Source: Pollenia angustigena
Taxonomy: Eukaryota > Arthropoda > Insecta > Diptera > Polleniidae
Assembly: GCA_930367215.1 (NCBI GenBank)
Contig: OV884056.1
Coordinates: 277,990,067 to 278,054,066 of the forward strand
Direction of reading: 5' to 3'
DNA: 64,000 nucleotides
Both the position numbers and the translations under genes were made by a program. Below, piece after piece: positions 19,764 through 30,639 of the stretch. The stretch's first letter is position 1. Each line of letters starts with the position of its first letter. The notes beneath the pieces are model-generated. The model searched no databases, was not told the origin of the DNA, and was given only the letters and a program-made list of their open reading frames with translations.

Positions 19764-21257
19764 TAGCTTTCTGTGAGTAAGGGCTAATAAAGCAGTGCAA
19801 GTTAAACTCTCTTTTTAATTTGAAATGTGTTTAAACCAGCATATCAATAGATCAGTAAACATATAAACCAACTCTAAACGCATACAATTTGGCCATTAAA
19901 CTACCAACACAAATCATATGAATTTTTCAACATTTATCTTAGTGCTGCCACATTATTATTTTTTAAACTAGCTAAATATAAATTAAACTTTAGCTCAAAA
20001 ATTCTCTGGTTTATTAGTCATAAATGCGTTGCAGCCTCCCCTTAGCCAATACTTTTTTAAAACAGCGTTTGCTGGTGTATTATGAAAAAAAATATGCGTC
20101 AGAATATTCCTGCCTTTAACAAATGTTCCACGAAGCCCTTTTTTCGCCCATTTACCACGAATTCAGCTGCAGGGTATTTGTTCTAAGCATGAATATGTGT
20201 GCGTTTTTAATAATATTTTTTTAACATTTCATAATCTTTCCGAGCAATATTTGAATTCCAATGATGTAAATGGCATATGAAAGCAAGCAAGTCTAGCGTA
20301 GGTAACATTTATGTATGTGGGAGTTGTATTATGGTTAGATAAAATGAAAATATCCTTAAAGTAGCAAAAAATGTGATACTTAGTTTAATACAATTTAATT
20401 ATACTGTGATATTTTTTACTTTTATTTATATTTTTGCATTTGTTTTGTTTAATTAAATTTATGTTTTATGTTGTGTTTATGTAAAACAGAATGTGTGTTA
20501 AATATTCAAAATGCAGAACTATTGACGAAAGATTATATATCTAATAAAATATCCCTGATGATGTTGGGAATCTTCAACGAAACGTCGGAAAAATAAATTA
20601 TGAAATAATCTTTTATTTGCATAGAATACATGACCTTAATAAGCCCGATTTAGAATTTTCTTAACAAATCAATAATTATTTATAGCTTTTGCTATAAAAA
20701 ATTTTACATTACAAAATTTTTGGAAAAATTTTTAATAGTAGTAGGAAGTGAAGTTCTACGGATTTGTCTGAAATTTATTTAAACGTTAGTTAAAGCATTT
20801 TGCCTTTCAGCTAACCATACCACTCTATCCTTATTCAGTAAATACATACGTACACTTATATATTGTTTGAGTGAGTATGTGGATATTTATTTTATAGAAT
20901 CTCAGTTGTTGTATTAAATATCGAACTACCAAAAATTCAATTTACTTAATGAATTTATGATATAAACAGATTGGCAACAGTTTTTATCGTAAAATTGTTA
21001 ACAAGTTTTTGAAACAAACATGTTGGTAATGGCTTTGAAAACCCCTTCCTGGAAATGAAGTGCTGGCATTTGGAATTTACTTTTAACAAATTTAAAAACG
21101 CCTTTATAAAAATATACAATATTTTTTATCACTGTTATCCTTAAGTTAGAACGGATTAATGGCTGTTCGATATTTTTGGGTTTCCAACAAACAAATTATT
21201 TCAAAAAATATTTATCACAGGATATCTGTAGATAAATATACCTATGGATAGATAAAC
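19764..21257. other. Mostly unrecognised sequence; retroelement-tail-like hairpin at 20553-20597
   Basis: CCCTGATGATGTTGGGAATC, then TTCAACGAAACGTCGG, forms a small GTTG/CAAC hairpin followed by GAAACGTCGG and an A-rich stretch. This resembles the tail motifs at 27529, 27996 and 58868. Nothing else between these coordinates is recognised. Confidence 0.45.
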
Positions 21258-22045
21258 TATGGCTTTATGAGAACTTTCTACATCGACAACTATGGTTTAA
21301 CAGCCGAGAAAGTCAAAGTGTGTTGGCATTTCTCTTCAGCAGGGTTTGGCAATTCATCGTGAATCGTTTAACGCTAGAACAACGCTTGCAAATTGTGGAA
21401 ATTTACTTTGAAAATAAAAATTTACTAGCGATGTTCATAGAGCTCTTCGTTCGTTTTACTTCGCGTAAATTTGGTTAAATGGCTTCGTCAATGAACAGAA
21501 TTGTAGAATTTGGAGCGAAGTAAATTGTCAAACCATTAACGAATTAAAATTTTATTTATTAAAATCGACTGTTTTTTGAGATTTACATGCTCTTTCGAAT
21601 AGAGCATAAAACTGGCGTTACTGTGAATGGCGAACGCTATGGAGCCATGCTGACTGAATTTTTGTTTCCGAAAACTAATCAGCTAAACATCAACGACATT
21701 TGGTTACAACAACTTGCCATACAGCGCGTCTACAATCTATTTACTGAAAAATCAATTTGGTAACAACCTTATTTCCAGAACTGGTCCTGTTCCCTGGCTT
21801 TGTTAAGTCATTAATATATGCCGACAAGCCAGCAGCTCTGGAAGCATTGGAAGCCAATACTCAAGCCACCAATTGTGCTATACAGCCAGATTGTCTAAAA
21901 TTGGACTGATCGAATGACTGCGGAGGACACATGCCGGATATGATACTTAAAAAAATTCCATGAAATTAGCTAACAGATTATAATAAAAACAAATCCTTTC
22001 CAACAAGATTTCTGTCTTGTATTTAAATGTTAAGTTCTCATGCAG
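21258..22045 (+). mobile_element. Mariner-like element, third family, plus-strand copy
   Basis: The left end GGCTTTATGAGAACTT and right end AAGTTCTCATGCAGC are imperfect inverted repeats. Inside, a shortened transposase starts VNRLTLEQRLQIVEIYFENK (21360-21420). Later words are GVTVNGERYGAMLTEFLFPK and I-N-D-I-W-L-Q-Q, followed by a deletion of the catalytic blocks and a C-terminal ...GGHMPDMIL-like stretch. Several internal deletions and shifts make it inactive. Confidence 0.65.
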
Positions 22046-22122
22046 CTAAAACAAAACCCTATAAAACATTTGATAATTTTTTGGACTTATGTTTTTAAAC
22101 GTCATCATTGACAATGTAAAAA

Positions 22123-22382
22123 ATACCCTACAAGAAATGGCTGATGTAAACTAACACATACAAAACTTGTAAACTAACACACTTTCAAATTTGTATTAAA
22201 TTCACGTATATGTATTAAAGTTCGCAAGTATGAGTGGGAAAAAATGTCACACGTACACTAATGTTTACATCAGTTTTTTCATATTCCCCTTAATAAAATG
22301 ATAGAAACTTCTGATGTATAAACCCATCAGCAATGCCCATCAGATGATGCATCAAATGACTGTCATTGTTCTTGTAGGGTAT
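22123..22382. mobile_element. MITE with perfect 14-bp inverted repeats
   Basis: ATACCCTACAAGAA at the left is exactly complementary to TTCTTGTAGGGTAT at the right, 260 bp overall. The next bases inside also pair partly (ATGGCTGATG against CATTTGATGC-like sequence). No coding capacity. The terminal word resembles the CCCTGCAGGAA ends of the element at 32894-33331. Confidence 0.75.
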
Positions 22383-22640
22383 GTATTTAACCTTTAGATT
22401 TTAAATAACGGGTGTTGAGGCTTCATCGATCAATGGAAATCGCTACATTGAGATGATCCGAAGCTTTTAGTGGCGCAAAATTAGTGATTTAGATGAAGAA
22501 AATATGTGCTTTCAACAGGACTTGCCACACAGCAAGACAAACAATTGAAATTTAAAAGAAAAGTTCAAATATCGCATTATTTCTCGTTGAAGAGGGGTGA
22601 AGCGAGCGATTTCACACTTTTAGACTATTTTTTCAAATCA
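22383..22640 (+). pseudogene. Mariner-like transposase fragment
   Basis: Readable words are N-R-Y-I-E-M-I-R-S-F, then ISDLDEENMCFQQD, corresponding to the block around the second catalytic aspartate of the mariner-like families here. Stops and a shift follow. No termini are recognised. Confidence 0.5.
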
Positions 22641-23798
22641 AAAGTGTACAGCAATAATTCCACAACAGTTTACAAGTTTAAAAACAACAATATCGAGCAG
22701 AAATCAACTATTAACAACAGTTTATTGAAAAACGTGTTTGAGAATTTGATAAAAGATTAGAAGCCTGACGAGTCAGTAAAGGGTACACTCCACCGACATA
22801 ATTTTTAATTTTCAACCGAAATCTATTTGGACAAACTGAAAAAAAATTTTATATCTCAAATAAATTTTTTATTTTTAAATTAAATGATACCAAAGTTTTG
22901 GACGCCCTTTAAAATTAAATTTTAATAATCTATAAATAAATTCTAAAATTTTGTGTAAAAAACTTTCCAACTTGTTTTCTAAAACCCGCTTCCTTAATGA
23001 GGTTTTTTATAATATAAAATCTACTTTGAATAGTAAATCTACTTGAAAAGAAAACAAACTTAAAACTAACAGCATTAAAATCAAAATACAAAATTTTAAT
23101 GACGTTATTTATTATTATTAAATTCTGTAGCTTCCTTAAATAACAGCGTATGCCCATTTATGTTGATTTTAAGCTATAAATGGTTTAAAACGTATTTAAT
23201 AACAATATTGACCCAGTTTAGATTTGCTTGGCTTAAAAAAAAAACAAGATAACAAGATTCTTTTTGGCAGGTCTAGTATTTTCAATCATTAATCTCAAAT
23301 ATTTTTTCCAATTTAATATTTATAAATATGTATGTAGACTCATAAACAAAATTTGTTTTTCTGGTAACAAAAGAAACTAAATCCCAGTTGGCAAAAAACT
23401 ACAATTCAAAACAACTTTTGTTGTATATTTAAAAAATATCTTTTGTAAAATGTATGAATGAAAAAGTTTTATACGTGTTATTGTAAAGAAAACATCATGT
23501 GTCCGACATTCTGCTTTATTAGATGGATTGTTGTTAATTAAGGGAATTTTATTTAAAGAGATGTTTTCAAAAAGTTTCTGTCCAAAAAAAGTTTGTCGAC
23601 AAATGTTTGCTCACTGACTAATTTCAACTTTTTTAAATACAAAAAAGCATGCACGCTTTTACACACATTGTTATTTTTACCGCAACTATATTATGGCTGC
23701 ATTACAGCTCTTTAACAATCAAATTATGGTATTTTATGGTATATTTTATTGCCGATATCTTGTGATTGCCAACATATATATTGTCAGCCCAGACTCAG
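22641..23798. other. AT-rich sequence without recognisable feature
   Basis: No coding or repeat-family signal was identified. Confidence 0.4.
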
Positions 23799-23870
23799 AG
23801 AAAAAACATTTTTCAATATGGTCACCTCCAACAAAACTAATTCTAACGAAAACCCAAATGTGGTTTTGAT
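23799..23870 (+). mobile_element. Single-ended fragment of the CACGCAG MITE
   Basis: ACTCAGAGAAAAAACATTTT, then TCAATATGGTCACCTCCAAC, matches the start of the element at 558-1010. The remainder of the element is missing. Confidence 0.5.
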
Positions 23871-23891
23871 AGTTTCGATAATCGGGTGATT

Positions 23892-24186
23892 CAAGGCGAA
23901 TTCATACAAGGTGGTCTTATTTTGAAAACGTTTTTCAACACTGTAAAATAGTTTAACGTTGTGTCAAAAATTCAAACAAATATTTGATTTTGTTTTTATA
24001 TTAAATTGTGTTTTTTTGAAATATTATAACTTAAAAAAGTTTTAAATTTCACAATTTAAATCGAAATTATAGAATTTAGTTAAGATTTCCCAGAACCAAC
24101 AGGACGGTATACCATTTTGACACAAGGTTAGTAATCAGCTGTTGCTTTAGTAGCAAGATAAGTTCACCTGGTGTAAATTCGCCTTG
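23892..24186. mobile_element. hAT-like MITE inside the mariner terminal repeat
   Basis: The termini CAAGGCGAATTCATACAAGG and the complement of CAAGGCGAATTTACACCAGG are imperfect inverted repeats extending over about 33 bp. The flanks GGGTGATT (23884-23891) and GGGTAATT (24187-24194) match at 7 of 8 bases, consistent with an 8-bp hAT-type target duplication of mariner sequence. Confidence 0.75.
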
Positions 24187-24296
24187 GGGTAATTTCTTAG
24201 CTATTATCTTTTTGGCAACACTGGTTTAAACAGCTGACGCACGTTTCGTGTTTTGTTTCACTGTCAAGCATCTTCAGTTTGGCCTAAAATTTAACC

Positions 24297-24488
24297 ATGA
24301 ATCGACTTACAAACGAACAACGCTTGCAGATTATTGAATTTTATTATCAAAATGCGTGCTCTGTTAATAAAGTTCATCGCGCGCTTCTTGTGTTCAGGGA
24401 CGAAGCTCATTTTTGGCTTAATGGGTACGTTAATAAGCAGAATTGTCGATTTTGGAGTGAAGATCAGCCAGAAGTATTGCAAGAGCTA

Positions 24489-24526
<38 letters not shown>

Positions 24527-25030
24527 CCTTTCACTCCTCTAGGGGGCATAGGGCCATAAGAGCTACCAATGCATCCAGAAAAAGGCACAGTTTGGAGCGG
24601 TTTAAGGCTGGTGGCATCATTGGACTGTACTTCTTCAAAGATGATGCGAATCGTAACGTAACTGTGAATGGTGAGCGCTACCGTGAGATGATATCCAACT
24701 TTTTTTTGCCCAAAATGCAAGAGCTTGACTTGCATGACATGTGGTTTCAACAAGACGGTGCCACTTGCCACACAGCACGCTTAACAATGGACTAACAATG
24801 AACATTTTATTTCACGTTCGGGACCGGTCAATTGACCGTCTAGATTGTACGATTTAACGTCTTTAGTCTATTTTTTGTGGGGCTATGTTAAAGCTCATGT
24901 CTATACACACATGCCCGCTTCAATTGACGGATTGGAAGACAATATTGAAGCATTTATTCATGAGATACCGGCCGAAATGTTGAAAAGAGTATGCCAAAAT
25001 TGAACTAAGCGGATGGACCATATCATGCAT
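24297..25030 (+). pseudogene. Degenerate DD41D mariner-like transposase
   Basis: It starts with ATG and reads MNRLTNEQRLQIIEFYYQNA, then jumps after HRALL directly to RDEAHFWLNGYVNKQNCRFW, so about 130 residues including the linker are deleted. After QELP the 64-bp retroposon insertion breaks the frame. Reading then resumes with MHPEKGTVW, VNGERYREMISNFFLPKMQE and MWFQQDGATCHTAR (second aspartate), and stops appear before the third aspartate block. The DEAHF, QQDGATCHTAR and SLF-W-GY words leave no doubt about the family. The copy cannot make a working enzyme. Confidence 0.8.
24494..24557 (-). mobile_element. Short retroposon tail insertion with 13-bp target duplication
   Basis: AAGAGCTACCAAT occurs at 24481-24493 and 24558-24570. 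Between the copies lie a TA dinucleotide run and GTTCCTTTCACTCCTCTAGG plus GGGCATAGGGCC. Read on the minus strand this is a short non-coding end followed by (TA)n. That is what a severely 5'-truncated LINE with a TA-repeat tail looks like. The source family is not identified. Confidence 0.65.
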
Positions 25031-25073
25031 TTTTCTGAATTTTATGTGTTTTTTCTTAAACTTTCCTATAGCT

Positions 25074-25585
25074 TCAAAAGATTTTGTTATTCGTGCTTAA
25101 TTCCCAGTTTTTATTCTTGATAAAAACACTTGAAATTTATTGTTGATGGGATAAGCTATTCCTATGCGCATTTCACTGGTTGCTTAGGCCAGATCATCAG
25201 GAAACTTCATCCATAAAGATTTTAGAAAAACTAAAGATATTAAACCAAATAAAACTGTTAAACGTATAAGACTTATAGCAACAGTTCTACTTGCAATAAT
25301 ATCAAAGTTTAAACAAAACACATCAACAATAAACAGTGGGTTTATCTCATCTTACATTCCCCACTACAATTAGTTGAAATTCTCTCAACATTAATTGTAG
25401 TTGTAAGTAGGTTAAGAAAAACAAAATAAAAACAACAACAACTTACAAAAGATGTTGCCAATTAAGTGTTTTTTTAGGCCGTGCACTTGCCTGTTTATTA
25501 TCAAAAAGTAATTTAAATTTTTGGGAATACAAAATTTTAATTTCAAAAGATTTTGTTATTCGTGCTTAATTCCAAGTTTTTATTT
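25074..25585. mobile_element. 512-bp insertion with 42-bp terminal direct repeats and 12-bp target duplication
   Basis: TTTCCTATAGCT flanks the insertion at 25062-25073 and 25586-25597. The insertion begins (25074-25115) and ends (25543-25584) with a 42-bp direct repeat starting TCAAAAGATTTTGTTATTCG, identical at 41 of 42 positions. The interior contains a 120-bp segment shared inverted with 15008-15128, and no open frame. The ends lack TG..CA, so it is not an ordinary LTR element. Confidence 0.7.
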
Positions 25586-25612
25586 TTTCCTATAGCTCTT
25601 AAAAAATCACCC

Positions 25613-26880
25613 ACAAGCAAATATTTTTATACAAATAATGCAAAAATTATATTAAGAGAAAATTTGTGCTAATACTTTGAGAAATTGCACACGTAAAGGA
25701 GTTTTCATTTTATGTGTTTCACTGTGTATAACAATAAAATATTCTTGGCATTTGAATTTCTTTAATAAATCCGTTTTTGCTTGAAGGGGTCTAAAAATTT
25801 GCTTTAAGATGCAGTTTGATAAGGCGAACCATAATCAATCAAAATATCGATTTCGAATACATATTTGTATAGTTATACATATTCCTTTAAATATAATTAA
25901 ACTATATCCGTGACCATATAAAAACATATTCTTTCTCTGCGTGCGAGTTTGAAAGTCCATTTTTTTATTAAATTCAGTAAGAGATACAAATTCAAAAGAA
26001 GCAAAACAACATAAATTATTACATGTACAAAATTCATTTTTTGAATGGCAGTGAATGATGAGAACACAAAATAAAAATAGAAAAAAAAGAAAACTACTTT
26101 AAAATACGCATTTAAAAAATGTATAGCCGATTTCAAGGTTTCTTTAACTACAGGAAGGATAACACATAATGGTACTTGGATGAGATATACAAAGAGAATT
26201 GGATAAAAAAAAATTCATCATGACGTTTATATGCTTAATACTAACAAAATATTGCAACAGACTTACAGATATGTATGTACGCACACATACACTGCAAAAG
26301 CACCAAGAAGGCGTAGAAAGAATAGGACAGGAAGTCACTTATTCTTCACTTCTGGGCGGTTAAAGGAAGAATATGCACATTTTTATAACATTCATAATTA
26401 TCTACAGCTTTTTTATGTCTTGAACTTAAAGACATAACATTTTTAAGCAAGTGAGATTTCTTAAGACCTTTCAAAAAAATTACAATTTTCCCAACGAACA
26501 CGAAGTCAAACCTGACTTTATCATTTGACATCAAACACAATTCTCAAACGTTTTTCAATTATTTGATTTTAACATTGTAATTCAAATTGATAATGATTTA
26601 ACTTTTGACATCAATTTGTTGTATTAATTTGATGTCAAATTGTTGTCAAATGCTTATTCAAATCAAAACTAAACTTGGCAATACTAAAGCGAAAATAAAT
26701 GTAAACATTAAAAATGCCGATGAAAGTTAAATTTTTACTTCGTGGTTAAATGTGTTTTACAAGTGAACGATTTATTTCTTGTGAAAAAAACAAAAATTAT
26801 TTGTTAATAATTACAATGATTAAGAATACGAATTTAAAAAAATTCAACGGGAAAGAGAAGAATTAAAAGGCGCACTAAAT
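25613..26880. other. AT-rich sequence without recognisable gene
   Basis: CTTTCTCTGCGTG near 25930 resembles a lone CACGCAG MITE end. TTTGACATCAA words recur between 26520 and 26650. No coding signal beyond short chance frames. Confidence 0.4.
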
Positions 26881-27430
26881 GGTTATATGGGGCCTAGGGT
26901 AAATTATGGACGGATCTTCCAGAAATTTCACAGTGTCATTTCTAGTCCTATTAAACTGTGACGTGCCAAAATTTGTTATGATAGCATTGTTAATAAGGGT
27001 TTTAGGCGTACTATACTGTTTTTGGGGAGTAGTGCTTATATCTAACAGCTTGGTTTCCAGTCGAATAAAACAAATTTTTGCAAAATCTTATATCATTCTG
27101 TGCATTATTCCACCATTTATGTTAGTTTTTTTAACAAAATTATAAATTTTTTTTAGGTGGTGGTTACACATTTTGATTCATAGCTCTGATCCTACCAAAC
27201 CGATTTAGCTGGATTTCAATCCCCAACTGCTTAGGATAATTACAAGCAATTTGACACCAAGTTTGTTTATTTCTTTTGAGTTTTTCGAAAGTGAGCGTGT
27301 TTTCAACAGACGGACATGGCTAAATCGAATTAAAATTACTCAAGGACCCAGAATATATATTATTTATGGGGTCTGAGATAAATAATAAAAAAGTTTTACA
27401 CGGAATGACAAACTTAGTATGGAGGGTATA
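26881..27430 (-). mobile_element. Helentron-associated (mini-me-like) element, 5' part, minus strand
   Basis: In reverse complement it follows the copy at 31665: ATACCCTCC at the 5' end (27421-27430), then GACCCCATAAATAATATATA, GACCCATG-type sequence, GTCCGTCTGTTG (GTCY run reduced to one unit), TGAATCAAAATGTG and CCTAGGCCCCATATAA. The 3' hairpin is missing. Confidence 0.65.
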
Positions 27431-27610
27431 AAAATCCTTCTAATGTTAATAACATAAAATATTGTAAGTTATATATGCTTTTGAAAATGTTTTCTGTTTA
27501 ATTAATGTTTGTATTTAATAAATAGACTGCCCTTGAAGATGAAAGCATATACCGACGAAACGTTGGGAAAATTGTAAAAAAATTGTAGGCCTTATTAGCT
27601 TAAAAACAAC
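27431..27610 (+). mobile_element. Probable short retroelement with hairpin tail
   Basis: CCCTTGAAGATGAAAGCATA, then TACCGACGAAACGTTGGGAAAA (27529-27570), belongs to the same motif class as 27996-28040 and 20553-20597, followed by an A-rich end. The upstream boundary is uncertain. Confidence 0.4.
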
Positions 27611-27647
27611 AAAATCTATAACAATATGTTTTTTTTAATCGTATAAA

Positions 27648-28110
27648 ACTGTAACATGGTTGTTCCACATTTTGATTCATAGCTCTTATCCTACTGATCC
27701 AATTTAGTTGAGTTACAATCCCAAACTACTTAGAATAGAAGAAACTATTTAACACCAATATTTTTCTTTTTGTTTGAGTTGTTTGTAAATGAGAGGTTTT
27801 TCGACCGACAGACATACCTATAACAAGACAGTCATACCAACAGACAGACTGAGAAATGGACACATATAAATCGACTGAGAATTACTCACGGACCCTGAAT
27901 GTATATACTAAGATAAATAATAAAAAAGTAAATTAATTGTTTGTTTAAATTAAGAAACATGTTTTAAAATTATATTTTTTAGATCATAACTTTTTCTTTG
28001 AGGATGACCAACAAAGTTGGTCGAAATATTGGAATAAATAAATAAATAAATTATAAAAAACTTTCACACCGAATGACAAACATAGTATACCTTCATATGC
28101 CAACTAGTGG
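27648..28110 (-). mobile_element. Second minus-strand Helentron-associated copy, interrupted
   Basis: Reverse complement words match the family: GGTATAC, TTTGTCATTCGGTGTGAAAG, then (beyond an insertion) TTTTATTATTTATCTTAG, CAGGGTCCGTGAGTAATTCT, GACAGACT-type words and TGAATCAAAATGTGGAACAA. A retroelement tail (27930-28055) sits between the 5' end and the rest. Confidence 0.6.
27930..28055 (+). mobile_element. Short interspersed element with GATGACC-hairpin-GGTC tail
   Basis: TTAAGAAACATGTTTTAAAA ... AGATCATAAC ... GAGGATGACCAACAAAGTTG GTCGAAATATTGGAATAAAT, ending in (AAAT)n. The complementary GACCAAC/GTTGGTC stem is perfect. The same sequence runs in opposite orientation at 58860-58980, so it is a dispersed family. 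An (AAAT)n tail points to retroposition. Confidence 0.65.
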
Positions 28111-28379
28111 TGGAAAGAAAAAAAATGAAATAATTATCAAATACAGCATGATTTTTATTTTTATGGTTTTAACAATATTGGAGATGAATATTCATCTTTA
28201 AGTAGAAACCTTTTTGACACTTCTTTGTCGCTTCTCAGCCACACTTGAAAGTGTTGTGAAGTGCTTTCTTAGAGTCAACTGGAAGAGTTTTTTTTTTTTG
28301 TATCTCAAAGACGACGCTTATACGGCAAGGCAGCTTTTCTGTTAAAAAGTGTGAATTACAATAGTTTGATGGTGTGTTT
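28111..28379. other. Unique left flank of the tandem duplication
   Basis: No feature recognised. The sequence does not recur at 41.2-41.46 kb, which fixes the left edge of the duplicated unit. Confidence 0.6.
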
Positions 28380-28981
28380 GGTAATCATTATAATCAAAAG
28401 ACACCTTTTTTCGAATGTTTGTGATAGTAAATGCTTGCAGGGAATAAAAGCACTAGCACTGAACAAAAGCACTTTTGCTCTGAAGTATTAGCAAATACTA
28501 TTATAATCATTCATGATGTGATATACATATGATAGAACATACTTTTATACACACATATATGATAAGTATTATTGGTACAAATGTATGTATGTCTGAACAT
28601 GCGTGTACTATTCAATGAATTGCTTGAATATGTGTGAGCTTTTCCGTACACAAACAGCTAAACAATAGAAATATACGAAGACGGTTCCAAAATTACCAAC
28701 TAAACAAAGAAAACACAACAATTTTTTTATTTTTTTTTTATTTTTTATAACATAGTCTACTTTAAGCTCAATACCCTTTTCCCAGCGATACCCGGTTTAT
28801 TGTAAGAACTGTCTTACTCCCTAAAATTGCCATTAATTGCAGACTCCACCTCCTAATCTGTTCGCAAATCTTTAATTTTTTCCATTTTTTTTAATTTTGG
28901 AATAAAGAAAACAGTTCCACAAAGCTAAATCTAGCAAATTATGTGCGTAATGAAGTAATTCGAACTTTAAATCATTCAGAG

Positions 28982-29085
28982 TTATTACGGTTGTCGTTAA
29001 CGACAGTGCCATTTATTGTAATAGATTAAAGTAATACACAACTTATGTGCTTTGTTCGCGTTAACGACAACCACAACCGTAATAA
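28982..29085. mobile_element. Short foldback element, about 104 bp
   Basis: TTATTACGGTTGTCGTTAAC is repeated inverted as GTTAACGACAACCACAACCG-TAATAA, giving arms of about 20-26 bp with one 6-bp bulge and a loop of about 55 nt. The counterpart in copy 2 is 42063-42166. Confidence 0.6.
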
Positions 29086-30285
29086 GGCTGATTGTCTTTT
29101 GCCATCGCTATAGTAAATGTGCTACCAGTTGCATGGTCTTAAGAAAAAACACTTTCTTTTTCGCATACGCGGCTGTTTTTCCTTAATAACATCCCTAAAA
29201 CGCTGTGATAAATAGTTCAAACACTCGCCGTAAATTGGTTTTACTTTTTTAAGATTTATGATAATTATCAACTTTTATTAAAAAAAAAAAAAAAAAGATA
29301 CGGACACCTTGACCTGCCTGCAACTGAAACAGTCTTTGCCTTTTTCATTCTCAATTCTCACATTCCAGTTTACTGATTTGACTGTTTCTTTGTCTCAGGT
29401 TCCATGTCACATTTAGGATTACGAATCGACATCGCCAAACACCTTATTAAGACATGTTCATGCCGCTGTTTTTGTTTAATTGTATGCAAAGACGGCACCC
29501 ATGTTGCGCACAGCCTACGCACCTTTAGCCGACGATCATCTAATACCAATTTGTGGATTTTTTTTAAGTTTTGGCAGTAACACCCAATTAGTTTACCACT
29601 ACGGTGTTCACCTTAGCAGCTAGTACGGCCTCGTTTAAACTCTGCCTTATTAAGGGGCATCAATAATAAAAATGAATGTATTAAAGACAGAATGAAAATG
29701 CTTCAAATGATTTTTGTATTACAGAGTCGTTGTGGGATTTGCTTAAAAGGTTTTCATTGTTGTTAAAAAAAAAATATATTTTACAAACATACAAGTTTAT
29801 TTTTCTGAAGAGATACTGTTTAAAAATACACTCAAAAAATATTTGTTAGATAAAACTATTTATCTATAATGATTTTTTATATCTACAATTAACACTGCGG
29901 AACAGTCATTTTGCGGCCTTTAATCTAATTTGAGGTCGCTGATTTCAAAACAAATGTTAATTTGTCTGTATCAGCTCGATTTTTCGAGATATACCGTTAT
30001 GTCCAAAATTATTTAAGTCACTTTCACTACATATATTAGAATAAGAAAAATGCTCACCATATTCAGCAAAAAAAAAATCTGAAACTCGGCAACAATATTA
30101 TCTTCAATCCGTGCTTACATTGTTTTTAAATTTGCTTAGTAGTTTCAGAGATATCGTTGAAGTTTTGAAAAAAATAACAACAAAAAAATTTGTGTTCTTT
30201 TAAAATTAATAAAAAATAAAAATGCGACAAAAATCACAGTTTTGGTTTAAAAACATTCCGTTAAATATATTTAGAATGAAATGAG
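29086..30285. other. Sequence without recognisable gene
   Basis: A 16-17 bp A run lies near 29280. CCTTATTAAG words at 29435 and 29648 may be remnants of another element. No coding signal. Confidence 0.4.
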
Positions 30286-30470
30286 CAGGGGCCTTATTCT
30301 GGCAGTAATCGAGTTCTCTCTCGATTCGAAAGCAATTTAATACCTTATTCTTTCAGTCAATATTTAACGAATCGAAATTATTGTTTCAATGTTGTAAAGC
30401 ATTTATTTGAGTTTTAAAATGCTGAAAAAGTACAAAGTACTCGATCACGACTGCCAAGATTGGGCCCCTG
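30286..30470. mobile_element. MITE with CAGGGGCC ends, 185 bp
   Basis: The left end CAGGGGCCTTATTCTGGCAG and right end CTGCCAAGATTGGGCCCCTG are imperfect inverted repeats, and ATCGAGT/ACTCGAT pair further in. CAGGGGCC is a common hAT terminus, but I could not find an 8-bp duplication. Counterpart: 43367-43551. Confidence 0.6.
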
Positions 30471-30639
30471 TATTTCGTTGCAATCGCTGCACACCTTTTG
30501 ATTGTGTTTACAATTTACTGTATTCATAATTCAATTCAACTAGAATTTTGTTCGAAAAATTGTTTTTTTTTAATTTTTTTTAAATAGCCATTACATGATT
30601 AAATTAACAATAGTATAATTATTAATGTTAAACACATTA

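Larger units (their letters stand above)
23883..25612 (+). mobile_element. DD41D mariner-like element carrying three later insertions
   Basis: The left end CGGGTGATT is separated from the rest of the terminal repeat (TTCTTAGCTATTAT) by a 295-bp MITE. The right end TATAGCTCTTAAAAAATCACC is separated from the body by a 512-bp insertion. A 64-bp retroposon tail lies in the transposase. Removing the three gives a short mariner-like copy of the same family as 2624-3772. Confidence 0.8.

Noticed and set aside
20553..20590. Hammerhead ribozyme (CTGATGA ... GAAA)
   Set aside because: An extra U follows CUGAUGA before the stem, no stem III or cleavage-site partner is found, and the sister motifs lack CUGAUGA. 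It is kept only as a recurring tail hairpin.
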